64,000 nucleotides of DNA from DASQPR01 sp035713725 (GCA_035713725.1 DASTMZ010000087.1:1-64000), one strand, 5' to 3'. Shown: positions 44,848 through 53,444, counted from the first letter of the stretch. The notes: generated by a model from the letters alone, not told the origin. A program made the numbers and translations.

Positions 44848-46092
44848 ATGACCACGCGTGTCAGCGTCGGCGCGTCCGGCCGTGCCCGGCTCACGTTGCT
44901 GCCCGGCCTCTGCCGCCTCTGGCGGGACGAAACAGCGATCCAACTCGGCGCCGATCCCTCCCGGGCGGTCATCATGGAACTGCCCGACCCGGCCGCCGCC
45001 CGAGTGCTGGATCTGTTGGACGGCTCGCGCACCGAGCGCACCGTGCTGCGCGACGCCAAGGCCGCCGGCGTACCGGCACACGTGACGACGGCGATGCTCG
45101 CGGCACTCCGCAGCGCTAATCTCGTCATCGGTACGGACTCCTTGGTGCCGCCGTCCATGCCGGAGGGGGTACGCCGTCGCCTCGTGGCCGAGGCGGCCGC
45201 GATCGCGATGGCGGCACGCGCGCCCGACATTCCCGGTCTCATCGACGACACGCCGCACATCACAGACGGCTCTCCGCACGCCGCCGACGCCACGTCGCTG
45301 ACCGCCGGCGGCGCCGTGCCGGGTGCGACTGGCGCACCGAAGGCAGCCACCATCCCGGCCGAGGCGATGCGCCGCCGCGCCGCGACATCGGTGCAGATCA
45401 CCGGTGCGAGCCGGCTGGTCGTACCCATCGCGGCCGGCCTCGCGCGGGCCGGCGTCGGACACGTCGACCCGGCGCTCACCGGTCGCGTCGGCGTCCACGA
45501 CGACACGGTCGGTGGCCTGACCCCGGCCGACACCGATCGACCACGTGGCACCGCGGCCAGCGAGGCCGTGCTGCGCGCCGCACCCTTCACCGACACGCGA
45601 GCACTCCGCGTCGGCGGGGCGTCCTTCGTCGTACAGATCGGGCAGGGCGTCCCGGCCGAGTTGGCCGCGTTCGCGTACGCCCGCAAGTCGCTCGCACATC
45701 TGCTCATCGAGGAGCGCGACGACACCGTGCTGGTCGGGCCGCTGGTGCCGCCCGGCGGTTCGCCGTGCCTGCGCTGCCTCGACCTGCACCGTCGAGACCG
45801 CGACCCGGCCTGGCCGACGCTCGTGGCGCAACTCGCCACGTCGATGGACGCGGCACCGACCATATCGACGGCCACCACGCTGATCGCCGTCGGTGTCGCG
45901 GTGGCGCAGGTCCTGGCGTATCTCGACACCGACGAAGCGCCGACGATCGGGGCTAGCATCGAGGTCGGTCCGCCGAGTACGGTTCGCCGACGGAGTTGGC
46001 AGGCCCACCCGAAATGTGACTGCGCGGTGCGATCGCGGCACCGCCGTCGCGCTCGCTCGGGTCGGACCGACTCCGCGTTGCTGGGCGACTGA
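44848..46092 (+). CDS. ThiF/cyclodehydratase-like (TOMM leader-binding) protein
   Basis: A 414-residue protein. The N-terminal part (residues 1-100) resembles a peptide-clasp domain. The C-terminal part has SPCLRCLDLHRRDRDPAWPTL, the characteristic zinc Cys motif of cyclodehydratase C proteins, and ends with AHPKCDC. In azole-peptide systems this protein presents the precursor to YcaO, but no YcaO and no precursor peptide is visible here. ATG 44848. In mycobacteria the same neighbourhood holds an orphan of this kind, so another role is likely. Confidence 0.8.
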   Translation: MTTRVSVGASGRARLTLLPGLCRLWRDETAIQLGADPSRAVIMELPDPAAARVLDLLDGSRTERTVLRDAKAAGVPAHVTTAMLAALRSANLVIGTDSLVPPSMPEGVRRRLVAEAAAIAMAARAPDIPGLIDDTPHITDGSPHAADATSLTAGGAVPGATGAPKAATIPAEAMRRRAATSVQITGASRLVVPIAAGLARAGVGHVDPALTGRVGVHDDTVGGLTPADTDRPRGTAASEAVLRAAPFTDTRALRVGGASFVVQIGQGVPAELAAFAYARKSLAHLLIEERDDTVLVGPLVPPGGSPCLRCLDLHRRDRDPAWPTLVAQLATSMDAAPTISTATTLIAVGVAVAQVLAYLDTDEAPTIGASIEVGPPSTVRRRSWQAHPKCDCAVRSRHRRRARSGRTDSALLGD

Positions 46093-46302
46093 CGCCGCCG
46101 CCACCCTCACGGCCGGTGCCGATGGCGACCCATGGTCGGCTCGATGCGGGTGTCGTGCGACACGCGGACGCCTGCGGGCGAACAGGCATGTCGTCGGACG
46201 AGGCACGCTACTGATGGTGCGGCGGACGACGGCCGCCCACGGCAACAACCGCCGCCGCCAACCGGGGCGGGGGCCGGCGATCGGATGGGGTTGAATGATC
46301 TA

Positions 46303-47655
46303 GTGACGGACATACCCCGGCGCGCCGTCTCCCGTACCGTGCGGCTCGCCGCACTTCCCCTCGGATTCGCCGGCCGCGCCGCCATCGGTCTCGGCAAGCG
46401 CGTCGGCGGCATCGCAAACGACGTCGTGACCGCGGAGATCCAGGAGCGCACCGCCGAACACCTCTTCAGCGTGCTCGGCCAGCTCAAGGGCGGCGCGATG
46501 AAGTTCGGTCAGGCGCTGTCGATATTCGAGGCCGCGCTGCCCGAGGAGTTGGCCGGCCCCTATCGGCAGGCGCTGACCAGGTTGCAAGAAGCCGCCCCGC
46601 CACTGCCCGCGGCGAGCGTGCACAAAGTGCTGGCCACCGAGCTGGGACCGCAGTGGCGAAACAAGTTCCTCCACTTCGAGGACGTACCCGCGGCTGCCGC
46701 CAGCATCGGCCAGGTGCACCGCGCGGTGTGGAAGGGACGCGGCAAGACCGGCCGGCAGGTTGCCGTCAAGATCCAATATCCGGGCGCCGGACCGGCGTTG
46801 CTATCCGACCTCGGTCAACTGTCCCGACTCGCCCACCTCTTCAAGGTCCTGCAGCCCGGGCTCGACGTGAAGCCGCTGCTTGCCGAGCTACGCGCGCGCA
46901 TCAGCGAGGAACTCGACTACGAACTCGAGGCGCGCGCACAGCGCGGTTTCGCGCAGGCGTACAAGGGCGACGACGAGATCTTCATTCCCGCCGTCGTGGC
47001 CGCGACCGGCCGCGTCCTCGTGACCGAGTGGATCGACGGCACACCGCTGTCGCAGGTGATCGCGTCGGGCAGCGAGAAGGTCCGAGACCGCGCCGGCTAT
47101 CTGATCGCCACGCTGCACTTCTCCGGTCCGGCGCGGGCCGGCCTGCTGCACGCCGATCCGCATCCCGGCAACTTCCGCGTCCTCGACGACGGGCGGCTCG
47201 GTGTGTTGGATTTCGGCGCCGTCGCGCGGCTGCCGAACGGTCACCCCGAGCCGATCGGGCGGTTGACTCGACTGGCTCTCGCCGGGCGCGCCGACGAGGT
47301 GCTGGCCGGGCTGCGCGAGGAGGGTTTCGTCAAGCCGAGCGTGCAGGTCGACGCGGGCGGAGTGCTCGAGTTCCTCCGGCCGATGTTGGAGCCGATCTCG
47401 GTCGACGAATTCCAGTTCACGCGCGCCTGGCTGCGAGCCGAGGCGGCGCGCATCGCCAATCCGCGCAGTCCGGCGTACCAGCTCGGTAAGCACCTCAACC
47501 TGCCGCCGTCGTATCTGCTGATCCACCGGGTCACGCTCGGCTCGATCGGCGTGCTGTGTCAGTTGGAGGCCCGTGCGCCGTACCGGTCGGTTGTGCAGCG
47601 ATGGTTGCCCGGCTTCGCGATCGAGCAACCAGAACTCGAGTCGGCCGGCGACTGA
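46303..47655 (+). CDS. ABC1/UbiB-family protein kinase-like protein
   Basis: A 450-residue atypical kinase. The KxGQ motif is MKFGQALS, followed by AAASIGQVH, VAVKIQYPG, then DPHPGN and LDFGAV, the complete ABC1 core. Members use ATP and affect lipid-linked or quinone pathways. GTG 46303 gives MTDIPRRAVSRTV, matching mycobacterial relatives; ATG 46285 is an alternative. Convergent with the WhiB7-like unit, with two strong terminators between. Confidence 0.92.
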   Translation: MTDIPRRAVSRTVRLAALPLGFAGRAAIGLGKRVGGIANDVVTAEIQERTAEHLFSVLGQLKGGAMKFGQALSIFEAALPEELAGPYRQALTRLQEAAPPLPAASVHKVLATELGPQWRNKFLHFEDVPAAAASIGQVHRAVWKGRGKTGRQVAVKIQYPGAGPALLSDLGQLSRLAHLFKVLQPGLDVKPLLAELRARISEELDYELEARAQRGFAQAYKGDDEIFIPAVVAATGRVLVTEWIDGTPLSQVIASGSEKVRDRAGYLIATLHFSGPARAGLLHADPHPGNFRVLDDGRLGVLDFGAVARLPNGHPEPIGRLTRLALAGRADEVLAGLREEGFVKPSVQVDAGGVLEFLRPMLEPISVDEFQFTRAWLRAEAARIANPRSPAYQLGKHLNLPPSYLLIHRVTLGSIGVLCQLEARAPYRSVVQRWLPGFAIEQPELESAGD

Positions 47656-47733
47656 CCGCCCGGCGCCCGCGCGGTCGCGAGCGACGGCCAGTAGTGCAAC
47701 CGGATCCGACGCAGGCCCAAAGCCACCAAGCGA

Positions 47734-47769
47734 AACCCGCCCACCCGGCAACGGCCGGGCGGGCGGGTT
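47734..47769 (+). terminator. Terminator hairpin 1
   Basis: AACCCGCCCACCCGGC pairs with GGCCGGGCGGGCGGGTT with one mismatch. It ends the ABC1 kinase gene. Confidence 0.85.
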
Positions 47770-47787
47770 ACCGCGCCTGATCCCAAG

Positions 47788-47829
47788 CGAAACCCGCCCA
47801 CCCGGCATCGGCTGGGTGGGCGGGTTTCG
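47788..47829. terminator. Terminator hairpin 2, bidirectional
   Basis: CGAAACCCGCCCACCC pairs with GGGTGGGCGGGTTTCG, loop of about 10 nt. The arm sequence is the same as in hairpin 1, so one copy came from the other. It lies downstream of the WhiB7 unit on the minus strand. Confidence 0.88.
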
Positions 47830-47859
47830 GTGTGTGGAGCGGTTGTCGTTACCTAGGGA

Positions 47860-48012
47860 TTACTGGTGGCCCCGGATGCGACGCTGCGTGGCACGAGCAC
47901 GCATGGCGATCATTCGGGCGGGTTGGGAGGCCTCAGAGATGGTGTCCTGAGGCCAGAGCATTCGGGCGCGACTCATCGCTTCGTTGATGAGTAGCAAGTT
48001 GTTCGGGTGCAT
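47860..48012 (-). CDS. Small protein encoded after whiB7-like gene (50 aa)
   Basis: A 50-residue protein starting MHPNNLLLINEAMSRARML and rich in Arg. GAGGAG lies 8 nt upstream of the ATG. It follows the WhiB7-like gene by 82 nt and ends 30 nt before the bidirectional terminator. The mostly helical, basic sequence could bind RNA or a protein; its family was not identified. The strong RBS and position make a real gene likely. Confidence 0.7.
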   Translation of the reverse strand: MHPNNLLLINEAMSRARMLWPQDTISEASQPARMIAMRARATQRRIRGHQ

Positions 48013-48094
48013 TTGGGTGCTCCTCAAAGCAGTCTTGGTCGGGTTGATTGGTTGGTTGGACCGGCTGCGCGGTCGCTTCGTGATGATCTTCATG

Positions 48095-48475
48095 TCAGGC
48101 CGCCGAACCCGCGTAGGCAAGTTCTCCGTGCCCTTCGTTCTGGCGGGCAAGGTCGTCCTCGCGGGCAAGCTCGGCGAGCCGGGCGAGTTCCGCGTCGCGT
48201 GCGAGATCGGCCTTGCGCGGCCGGCCACGCGGCCGCTTCCGCGCGATGACCGCGCCGTGGTCGAAGATCTCGCCACCCCAGACACCCCACGGCTCGCCGC
48301 GCTCGAGCGCACCGGCCAGGCACTCGACCCGGACCGGGCAGTCGACACACAGGGACTTGGCGAGCTCGAGCTCGGCCGGCGACTCGGCGAACCAAAGGTC
48401 CGGATCGAACCGGCGGCAGGGGACGTCGTTGTCCGTCTCGACCGAATGGTCGAGCGGAGCGAACGCCAGAGACAT
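48095..48475 (-). CDS. whiB7: WhiB7-like Fe-S transcription factor
   Basis: A 126-residue WhiB protein. Four Cys (CRRFDPDLWF and CVDCPVRVEC) bind a [4Fe-4S] cluster. GVWGGEIF is the WhiB signature turn, and RKRPRGRPRK is an AT-hook, which is diagnostic of WhiB7. ATG 48475 has AGAGGTGAAA upstream; ATG 48574, in frame with GGAAGG, would give 160 residues. WhiB7 binds sigma-A and activates resistance genes at promoters with an AT-rich box. The long leader upstream is described separately. Confidence 0.93.
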   Translation of the reverse strand: MSLAFAPLDHSVETDNDVPCRRFDPDLWFAESPAELELAKSLCVDCPVRVECLAGALERGEPWGVWGGEIFDHGAVIARKRPRGRPRKADLARDAELARLAELAREDDLARQNEGHGELAYAGSAA

Positions 48476-48645
48476 CGTCGTTTCACCTCTCTCCAACGAG
48501 TTGGGCGCTATCGGAACAGGACGTACCGGACGCTGGCGGTGCCTGCACGGCACCGGTGGTGCACTCGTGGTCATGTGACCTTCCATCACTGGTCGGACAG
48601 TTCTCGGTCGCTCGATGTCCGGTGACCCGGAGGTAGACAACAAGA

Positions 48646-48678
48646 AGGCCGCGGATCCCTTTGCGGGTTCCGCGGCCT
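48646..48678 (-). terminator. Intrinsic terminator/attenuator in whiB7 leader
   Basis: On the minus strand, GGCCGCGGAACCC and GGGATCCGCGGCC pair with one mismatch around GCAAA and are followed by TTCTTGTTGTCT. It lies 22 nt after the stop of the 94-codon ORF and 170 nt before whiB7. The CCTCGAGG beside it recurs at 48714-48721, allowing an alternative pairing. Confidence 0.85.
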
Positions 48679-48700
48679 CGAGGCGAGCCGACTGGTCGGT

Positions 48701-48985
48701 TTAGACCGGCCTACCTCGAGGTGGAACTCCGCGCGCCGCAGCCGTCGGAACGATTGCGCCGGCCATCGGGGATCCCTTGGCAGCGAGCCCACTGATGCCG
48801 TTGGCACCATTGGTCTGCTGGACCCGGACATCGAACTTGGTGAAACGCGGCTGCTCGAGGAGCAGGCCACCACGTGCATCAGCCTGGACAGCCAGGAAGC
48901 CCACCGAGGGGTGGGCGGGCGTGACGGCGAGCGCGCGCGTGCACGGCACAGGCAGCGCCGACGTGTAGAACGAGTAACTCACCAT
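48701..48985 (-). CDS. 94-aa ORF in whiB7 leader (uORF candidate)
   Basis: Begins MVSYSFYTSALPVPCTRAL and is soluble, with a Gly/Ala/Pro/Arg-rich C-terminal third. AAAGGGGTGA precedes the ATG. Its stop is 22 nt upstream of the intrinsic terminator, and its start is about 70 nt after the predicted transcription start. The placement is that of an attenuation uORF, but a small independent protein is also possible. No family was recognised. Ribosome stalling in its 3' end could change the fold of the terminator. Confidence 0.65.
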   Translation of the reverse strand: MVSYSFYTSALPVPCTRALAVTPAHPSVGFLAVQADARGGLLLEQPRFTKFDVRVQQTNGANGISGLAAKGSPMAGAIVPTAAARGVPPRGRPV

Positions 48986-49061
48986 GTCGGTCACCCCTTT
49001 CTGTGCTTCGCGGTCGCAGCAAGTTAGGCGGTCGGCATTCGCTTTCCGCTCGGACCTCTGC

Positions 49062-49099
49062 AGGCTAGTTGTCGGCTGCCGGTGGGGGCAACCGAAATT
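49062..49099 (-). promoter_or_regulatory. Predicted WhiB7-type promoter of the whiB7 leader
   Basis: On the minus strand: AATTT at 49099-49095, 3 nt, TTGCCC (-35, 49091-49086), 18 nt, TAGCCT (-10, 49067-49062). An AT-rich box 3 bp upstream of the -35 is the known WhiB7 target signature, so this supports autoregulation. The predicted start near 49055 gives a 580-nt leader. Confidence 0.65.
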
Positions 49100-49213
49100 G
49101 CGTCTCGGTACGGAAGTTTTCCGGATATTTATGTAGGCCGGCCGGTCGGCCGACCGTCGACGCACCGATCGGACGGTCTAGTCGGCCGCGCGGTCGGTAT
49201 CGCCCGGTCGCTG

Positions 49214-51379
49214 TCATCCGCTGTCGGTCGCCATCGCGACGACCGCGTCGACGCTCGCGCCCGACACCAGCGCCAGCACCGCGGGACCGTAGAGCGCGAG
49301 CTTTCGCGGACCGATGCCGGCGATGTCGATCAGCCCAGGGTCGGTCGTCGGCTTGCGCTCCGCGAGCGCAGTCAGCGTCGCGTCGGTGAAGACCACATAG
49401 GCTGGTACGCCAGCGGCAGACGCGGTACGGGATCGCCACGCGCGGAGCCTTTCCAGCAACTCGTCGTCCAGGTCGGACGGACATGCCTCGCATCGTCCGA
49501 GTTTGCGCTCCGAGCCGCTCAACAGCGCCACTCCGCACACGCGGCAGGACACCACGATGGTGCGGCGTTCGCCACGCCGACCCGACCGGCCGCCGGGCGT
49601 CGACTGCGCCGGCGGACCGGCTGGGTCGCCACCCGGTAGGAATCGGCTGGCACGGCGCTGGCGGCCGCCCGGTGAGCGGGCACCCGCATATGACAGCCAC
49701 AACCACTCGCGGGCACGCGTGACACCGACGTAGAGCAGGCGGCGCTCCTCCTCGAGGTGGTCGGGAGTCTTGGCGTACGTAGTCGGCAGCGTTCCCTCGG
49801 CAAGACCAACGAGGAACACCGCGTCCCACTCGAGACCCTTCGCCGCGTGTAGCGATGCCAGCGTCACGCCTTCGACGGTCGGCGCGTGCTGTGCCACGGC
49901 CCGACGTGCGAGTTCCGCATCAAAGTCGGCGAGCGTCCGGCCGACGCCCACCGGGCCGGGCGACTCCGCGGTCGCGTCCGGCAGCGATGGGGCCGCGGCG
50001 AACTCCTCGGCGAGTCCAACGAGCGCAGCAAGCGCCTCCCAGCGCTCCCGCGTCGCGCCACCTGGCGGGGGCTGGTCCGGGCGCCAGTCGACCGCCTCCA
50101 GCGCCTCGGTAACCGCGATGACGAGCGGTGTGTCCGGGGGCGTTGAGCGCTCCGCGGCCCGCAGCGCAACCATCGCCTGCCGCACTTCGGCGCGTTCGAA
50201 GAATCGTTCCGCGCCATGCACGACGTATGGCACCCCGGCCTCCGCGAGCGCCTCCTCATAGGTCTCCGACTGCGCGTTCGTCCGGAACAGAACTGCCATC
50301 TCGCGCGGTGGAACGCCCGCGGCGACGAGGGCCGAACAGCGCGCCGCCACCGCGGCAGCCTCGGACGGCTCGTCGGCAAAGAAGCGAATGTCCGGCTCCG
50401 CGCCCGGCGACCGCTGTCCGACGAGTTCGAGCCGGAGTCTCGCCTCGACGCCGCGCGCTTGCCGGATGACGGCGTTAGCCACGCCAACGATCTGCGGCGT
50501 CGAACGGTAGTCGCGGACCAGCCGGACCACTACGGCACCGCGGTGGCTTCGCGCAAAGTCGAGCAGATATGCACTCGACGCGCCGGTGAACGAATAGATC
50601 GTCTGGCTCGCGTCGCCGACCACCGTCACGTCGTCGCGGCCACCCAACCACGCGTCGAGCAAGCGCTGCTGCAACGGGTTGACGTCCTGATATTCGTCGA
50701 CCACGAAGTGCCGATATTGCGCGTGCACCTCGTCGGCCACGTCCGGATGTTCGTCGACCGCCCACACCGCGGCGCGCAGGAGATCCTCGAAGTCCATCGC
50801 GCCATTAGCGCGCTTGACCTGCTCGTACGCGCCGAACACGGCGGCCACCTTGGCGGCGTCGTAGGGCGGCTCACGCATCGCCTTCGCGGCCGCGACCGCG
50901 TATTCGTCGGGCTCCACAAGGCTCGCCTTCGCCCACTCGATCTCGCTGGCCAAGTCGCGCGCGGCCGCTCGATCGGCTCGTACCCCCGCTCTCGCGGCCG
51001 CAAGCGTCACCAGCCGCGCCTTGCTCTCCACCAGCTCGGGCATCGAGCGGCCGCGAAGCACACGCGGCGCGAAGTATCGGACCTGCCGCAGCGCCGCGGC
51101 GTGGAAGGTCCGGGCGGAGACGCCGGTGGCGCCGAGCGTGACCAACCTGGCTCGCATCTCGGCCGCGGCGCGGGCGGTGAATGTGACGGCCAACACATGG
51201 CGCGGCGCGATCTCGCCGGCGACCGCACGGTAGGCGATCCGGTGCGTGATCGCGCGGGTCTTACCCGTGCCGGCGCCGGCCAGGATGCACACCGGCCCAG
51301 CCGGCGCGGTGACCGCGGCGCGCTGTTCCTCGTCGAGGCCGGCGAGCACGGCGCGCGCTCGCGATGAGGTGTCCGCCAC
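49214..51379 (-). CDS. uvrD2: UvrD2 superfamily I DNA helicase
   Basis: A 721-residue 3'-5' helicase. Walker A is GAGTGKTRAITHR; the Walker B region is DEYQDVNPLQQ, and motif VI-like GVTRAREWLWLSYAG is present. After the core comes a four-Cys zinc motif (VSCRVCG ... GRCEACP) and an HRDC domain near the end (DIAGIGPRKLALYG), the UvrD2 hallmark. It acts in DNA repair. It is divergent from mycoredoxin, and transcribed toward the whiB7 unit. Confidence 0.95.
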   Translation of the reverse strand: MADTSSRARAVLAGLDEEQRAAVTAPAGPVCILAGAGTGKTRAITHRIAYRAVAGEIAPRHVLAVTFTARAAAEMRARLVTLGATGVSARTFHAAALRQVRYFAPRVLRGRSMPELVESKARLVTLAAARAGVRADRAAARDLASEIEWAKASLVEPDEYAVAAAKAMREPPYDAAKVAAVFGAYEQVKRANGAMDFEDLLRAAVWAVDEHPDVADEVHAQYRHFVVDEYQDVNPLQQRLLDAWLGGRDDVTVVGDASQTIYSFTGASSAYLLDFARSHRGAVVVRLVRDYRSTPQIVGVANAVIRQARGVEARLRLELVGQRSPGAEPDIRFFADEPSEAAAVAARCSALVAAGVPPREMAVLFRTNAQSETYEEALAEAGVPYVVHGAERFFERAEVRQAMVALRAAERSTPPDTPLVIAVTEALEAVDWRPDQPPPGGATRERWEALAALVGLAEEFAAAPSLPDATAESPGPVGVGRTLADFDAELARRAVAQHAPTVEGVTLASLHAAKGLEWDAVFLVGLAEGTLPTTYAKTPDHLEEERRLLYVGVTRAREWLWLSYAGARSPGGRQRRASRFLPGGDPAGPPAQSTPGGRSGRRGERRTIVVSCRVCGVALLSGSERKLGRCEACPSDLDDELLERLRAWRSRTASAAGVPAYVVFTDATLTALAERKPTTDPGLIDIAGIGPRKLALYGPAVLALVSGASVDAVVAMATDSG

Positions 51380-51419
51380 AGCTAGGCATCATCCCAGCCG
51401 ACTCTGACGTTTGCTGCGT

Positions 51420-51439
51420 ATGTTTGCGATGTCAAACAT
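51420..51439. promoter_or_regulatory. Dyad between uvrD2 and mycoredoxin
   Basis: ATGTTT-N8-AAACAT is an inverted repeat with 6-bp arms, 20 bp upstream of the mycoredoxin start. A regulator site is possible. Confidence 0.35.
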
Positions 51440-51458
51440 CCCCCGGAGGTACCCGACA

Positions 51459-51722
51459 ATGCTCACCGTCTACTCGACGTCATGGTGCGGCTACTGCCAT
51501 CGGCTGATGTCTCAGTTGGACCGCGACGGCGTGGACTATCGCGTGATCGACATCGAGCGCGATGAGGCGGCCGCCACCTACGTGATGAGCGTGAACGGTG
51601 GCAACCAGACGGTGCCAACCGTTCGGTTCGACGACGGCTCCGCTCTGACGAACCCGTCAATCATCGAGGTCAAGGAGCACCTCGGCATGGTCGCCACCAG
51701 GTGCGCCGAAACCGCACGCTGA
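51459..51722 (+). CDS. mrx1: Mycoredoxin (glutaredoxin-like)
   Basis: An 87-residue thioredoxin-fold protein with the active site WCGYCHRL and the cis-Pro in TVPTVRF. Mycoredoxins reduce mixed disulfides with mycothiol. ATG 51459 has GGAGG 9 nt upstream. Position next to uvrD2 matches other actinobacteria. Mycothiol as partner is inferred from the family and the organism group. Confidence 0.93.
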   Translation: MLTVYSTSWCGYCHRLMSQLDRDGVDYRVIDIERDEAAATYVMSVNGGNQTVPTVRFDDGSALTNPSIIEVKEHLGMVATRCAETAR

Positions 51723-51758
51723 CGTCGCACGACGACTCGCGGCCGCGGGTCTGACACC

Positions 51759-53444
51759 ATGCCAGGTGTGAGCGAGGGTCCGGGCGACGAGTCGGGCGTC
51801 GAGGGTCAGGTCGGGGCCGGGTTTCAAGCCATCAGGTCGGGCGACTGGGTTGCCGCGCGCGAAACCTTCTCGGCCGTCCTCGCGGTGGCGGACGTGCCCG
51901 AGGCGCAGTTCGGCTTGGCGAACGCGTTGTTCTGGTTGGGCGACATCGCCGGCACGATCGCCAACTGCGAGAAGGCGTACGCCGGATTCCGTCGCCGCGG
52001 CGACCCGCTGTTCGCGGCCGGGGCCGCCCTCTCGCTGGTCGGCTACAACAAGGGCTACTTGGGGAACTCCGCCGCCGCGCACGGATGGCTGTCGCGGGCC
52101 GCCCGGATCGTCGAGAACGAGGTCCCGTCGCTGCGCGGCGAGCTGCTCGGCGCCACGGCCTACGTGACAGACGATCCGGTCGAGAGCGAAGCGTTGGCCC
52201 GACAGGCTGCCGAGATCGGACGCGTGAACGGCAACTCCGACTTGGAACTGATGGCAATGCACGCCGTGGGGCAGGCTCTCGTCCAGCAGGGTCGGATCGA
52301 GGAGGGCATGCGCCTGCTGGACGAGGCGATGGCGGGTGTGATCGGCGGCGAGGGTGGCGACCCGTTGACGGTCGCACAGATGAGCTGCATGACGATGGTG
52401 ACCTGCGGCAGCTGCTTCGATCTCCAACGCGCCAGCCAGTGGGTCCAGTCGCTGCAGCGTTTCATCGACCGGTACGGATGCCCGTTCCTGTATGCGGAGT
52501 GCCGCACGTACTACGGCCGGGTCCTGTTCGAGACCGGCGACTGGGCGGCCGCCGAAGTGTTTCTCACCGACGCGATCTCGCTATCGAGGGATGTCTACCA
52601 GGCCCCGTATGCGTTCGCCGCCGGGACGCTGGCCGAACTCCGCCTCGCACAGGGCCGGCTCGAGGAGGCGGGTGCTGTGCTGCGCGGCGTTGAAGGACGG
52701 GAGGAGGCCGCGGTGGCGGTCGCCTCGACTCATTTGGCCCGCGGCGAGCCCTCCGTCGCGGCGGCGGTGCTGCGTCGCAGGCTTGCGGCAACCAGTCCGG
52801 ATCGGCTCGACGTCGCGGCGGTGATCGGGCTGCTTGGCGAAGCAGAGATCGCGCTCGGGGACGCGGGCGCGGCAGCCCAACGCGGCCTGGCACTGGTGGC
52901 GCTCGGCTCGGCGAGCAACTGTGACCTCATCATCGCGTACGGCGAGCGCCTGCTCGGCCAAGCCGTCGCCACCACAGATCCGCCGGCCGCTCGCACCCAC
53001 CTCGAGACCGCACTGTCGGCCTTCGTACGCGCCGGGATTCCGTACCGGGCCGCTGCGACGCGGTTGCTACTCGCCCGCCTGCTCGGCCGCGACGATCGCG
53101 TGGTGGCCGGCGCGGAAGCACGCGTTGCGATGTCGGTCTTCGAGGACCTGGGCGCCGACCGCGACGCGGATGCGGCCGCCGCCTTGATGCGGGACCTCGG
53201 CATCAGGGCGGCCCGGACCTTCCCGCGTAACGTCGGGCGACTGACTACGCGGGAGCGGGAGGTGCTAGGCCTCCTCGGCGAAGGGCTCGGCAATCCGGAA
53301 ATCGCCGAGCGCCTGTTCCTATCGCGCAAGACGGTCGAACATCACGTGGCGCGCGTCTTGTCAAAGCTTGGCTTGCGCGGACGCGCCGAAGCCGCCGCGC
53401 TTGCGGCGCGCGCTGCCCCGCGGGATGTGCCGAGCGGCCCGTAG
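51759..53444 (+). CDS. LuxR-type regulator with TPR-like repeats
   Basis: A 561-residue regulator. Residues 1-480 are mainly helical repeats resembling TPR units (for example AQFGLANALFWLGDIAGTI). The final 65 residues form the LuxR helix-turn-helix: LTTREREVLGLLGEGLGNPE and TVEHHVARVLSKLGLRGR. No ATPase (Walker) domain is present, unlike LAL/MalT proteins. The signal is unknown. It precedes an alpha/beta hydrolase on the same strand. Confidence 0.88.
   Translation: MPGVSEGPGDESGVEGQVGAGFQAIRSGDWVAARETFSAVLAVADVPEAQFGLANALFWLGDIAGTIANCEKAYAGFRRRGDPLFAAGAALSLVGYNKGYLGNSAAAHGWLSRAARIVENEVPSLRGELLGATAYVTDDPVESEALARQAAEIGRVNGNSDLELMAMHAVGQALVQQGRIEEGMRLLDEAMAGVIGGEGGDPLTVAQMSCMTMVTCGSCFDLQRASQWVQSLQRFIDRYGCPFLYAECRTYYGRVLFETGDWAAAEVFLTDAISLSRDVYQAPYAFAAGTLAELRLAQGRLEEAGAVLRGVEGREEAAVAVASTHLARGEPSVAAAVLRRRLAATSPDRLDVAAVIGLLGEAEIALGDAGAAAQRGLALVALGSASNCDLIIAYGERLLGQAVATTDPPAARTHLETALSAFVRAGIPYRAAATRLLLARLLGRDDRVVAGAEARVAMSVFEDLGADRDADAAAALMRDLGIRAARTFPRNVGRLTTREREVLGLLGEGLGNPEIAERLFLSRKTVEHHVARVLSKLGLRGRAEAAALAARAAPRDVPSGP

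Noticed and set aside
44848..46092. A complete thiazole/oxazole-modified peptide cluster
   Set aside because: Only the leader-binding protein is present; no YcaO cyclodehydratase, dehydrogenase or precursor peptide was found around it.
44716..46248. Minus-strand ORF opposite the ThiF-like gene
   Set aside because: No domain and antisense to Cys motifs of a known family.
46093..46302. Extra gene between the ThiF-like gene and the ABC1 kinase
   Set aside because: The short ORFs there lack a ribosome site and are Arg-rich; the stretch looks like a leader.
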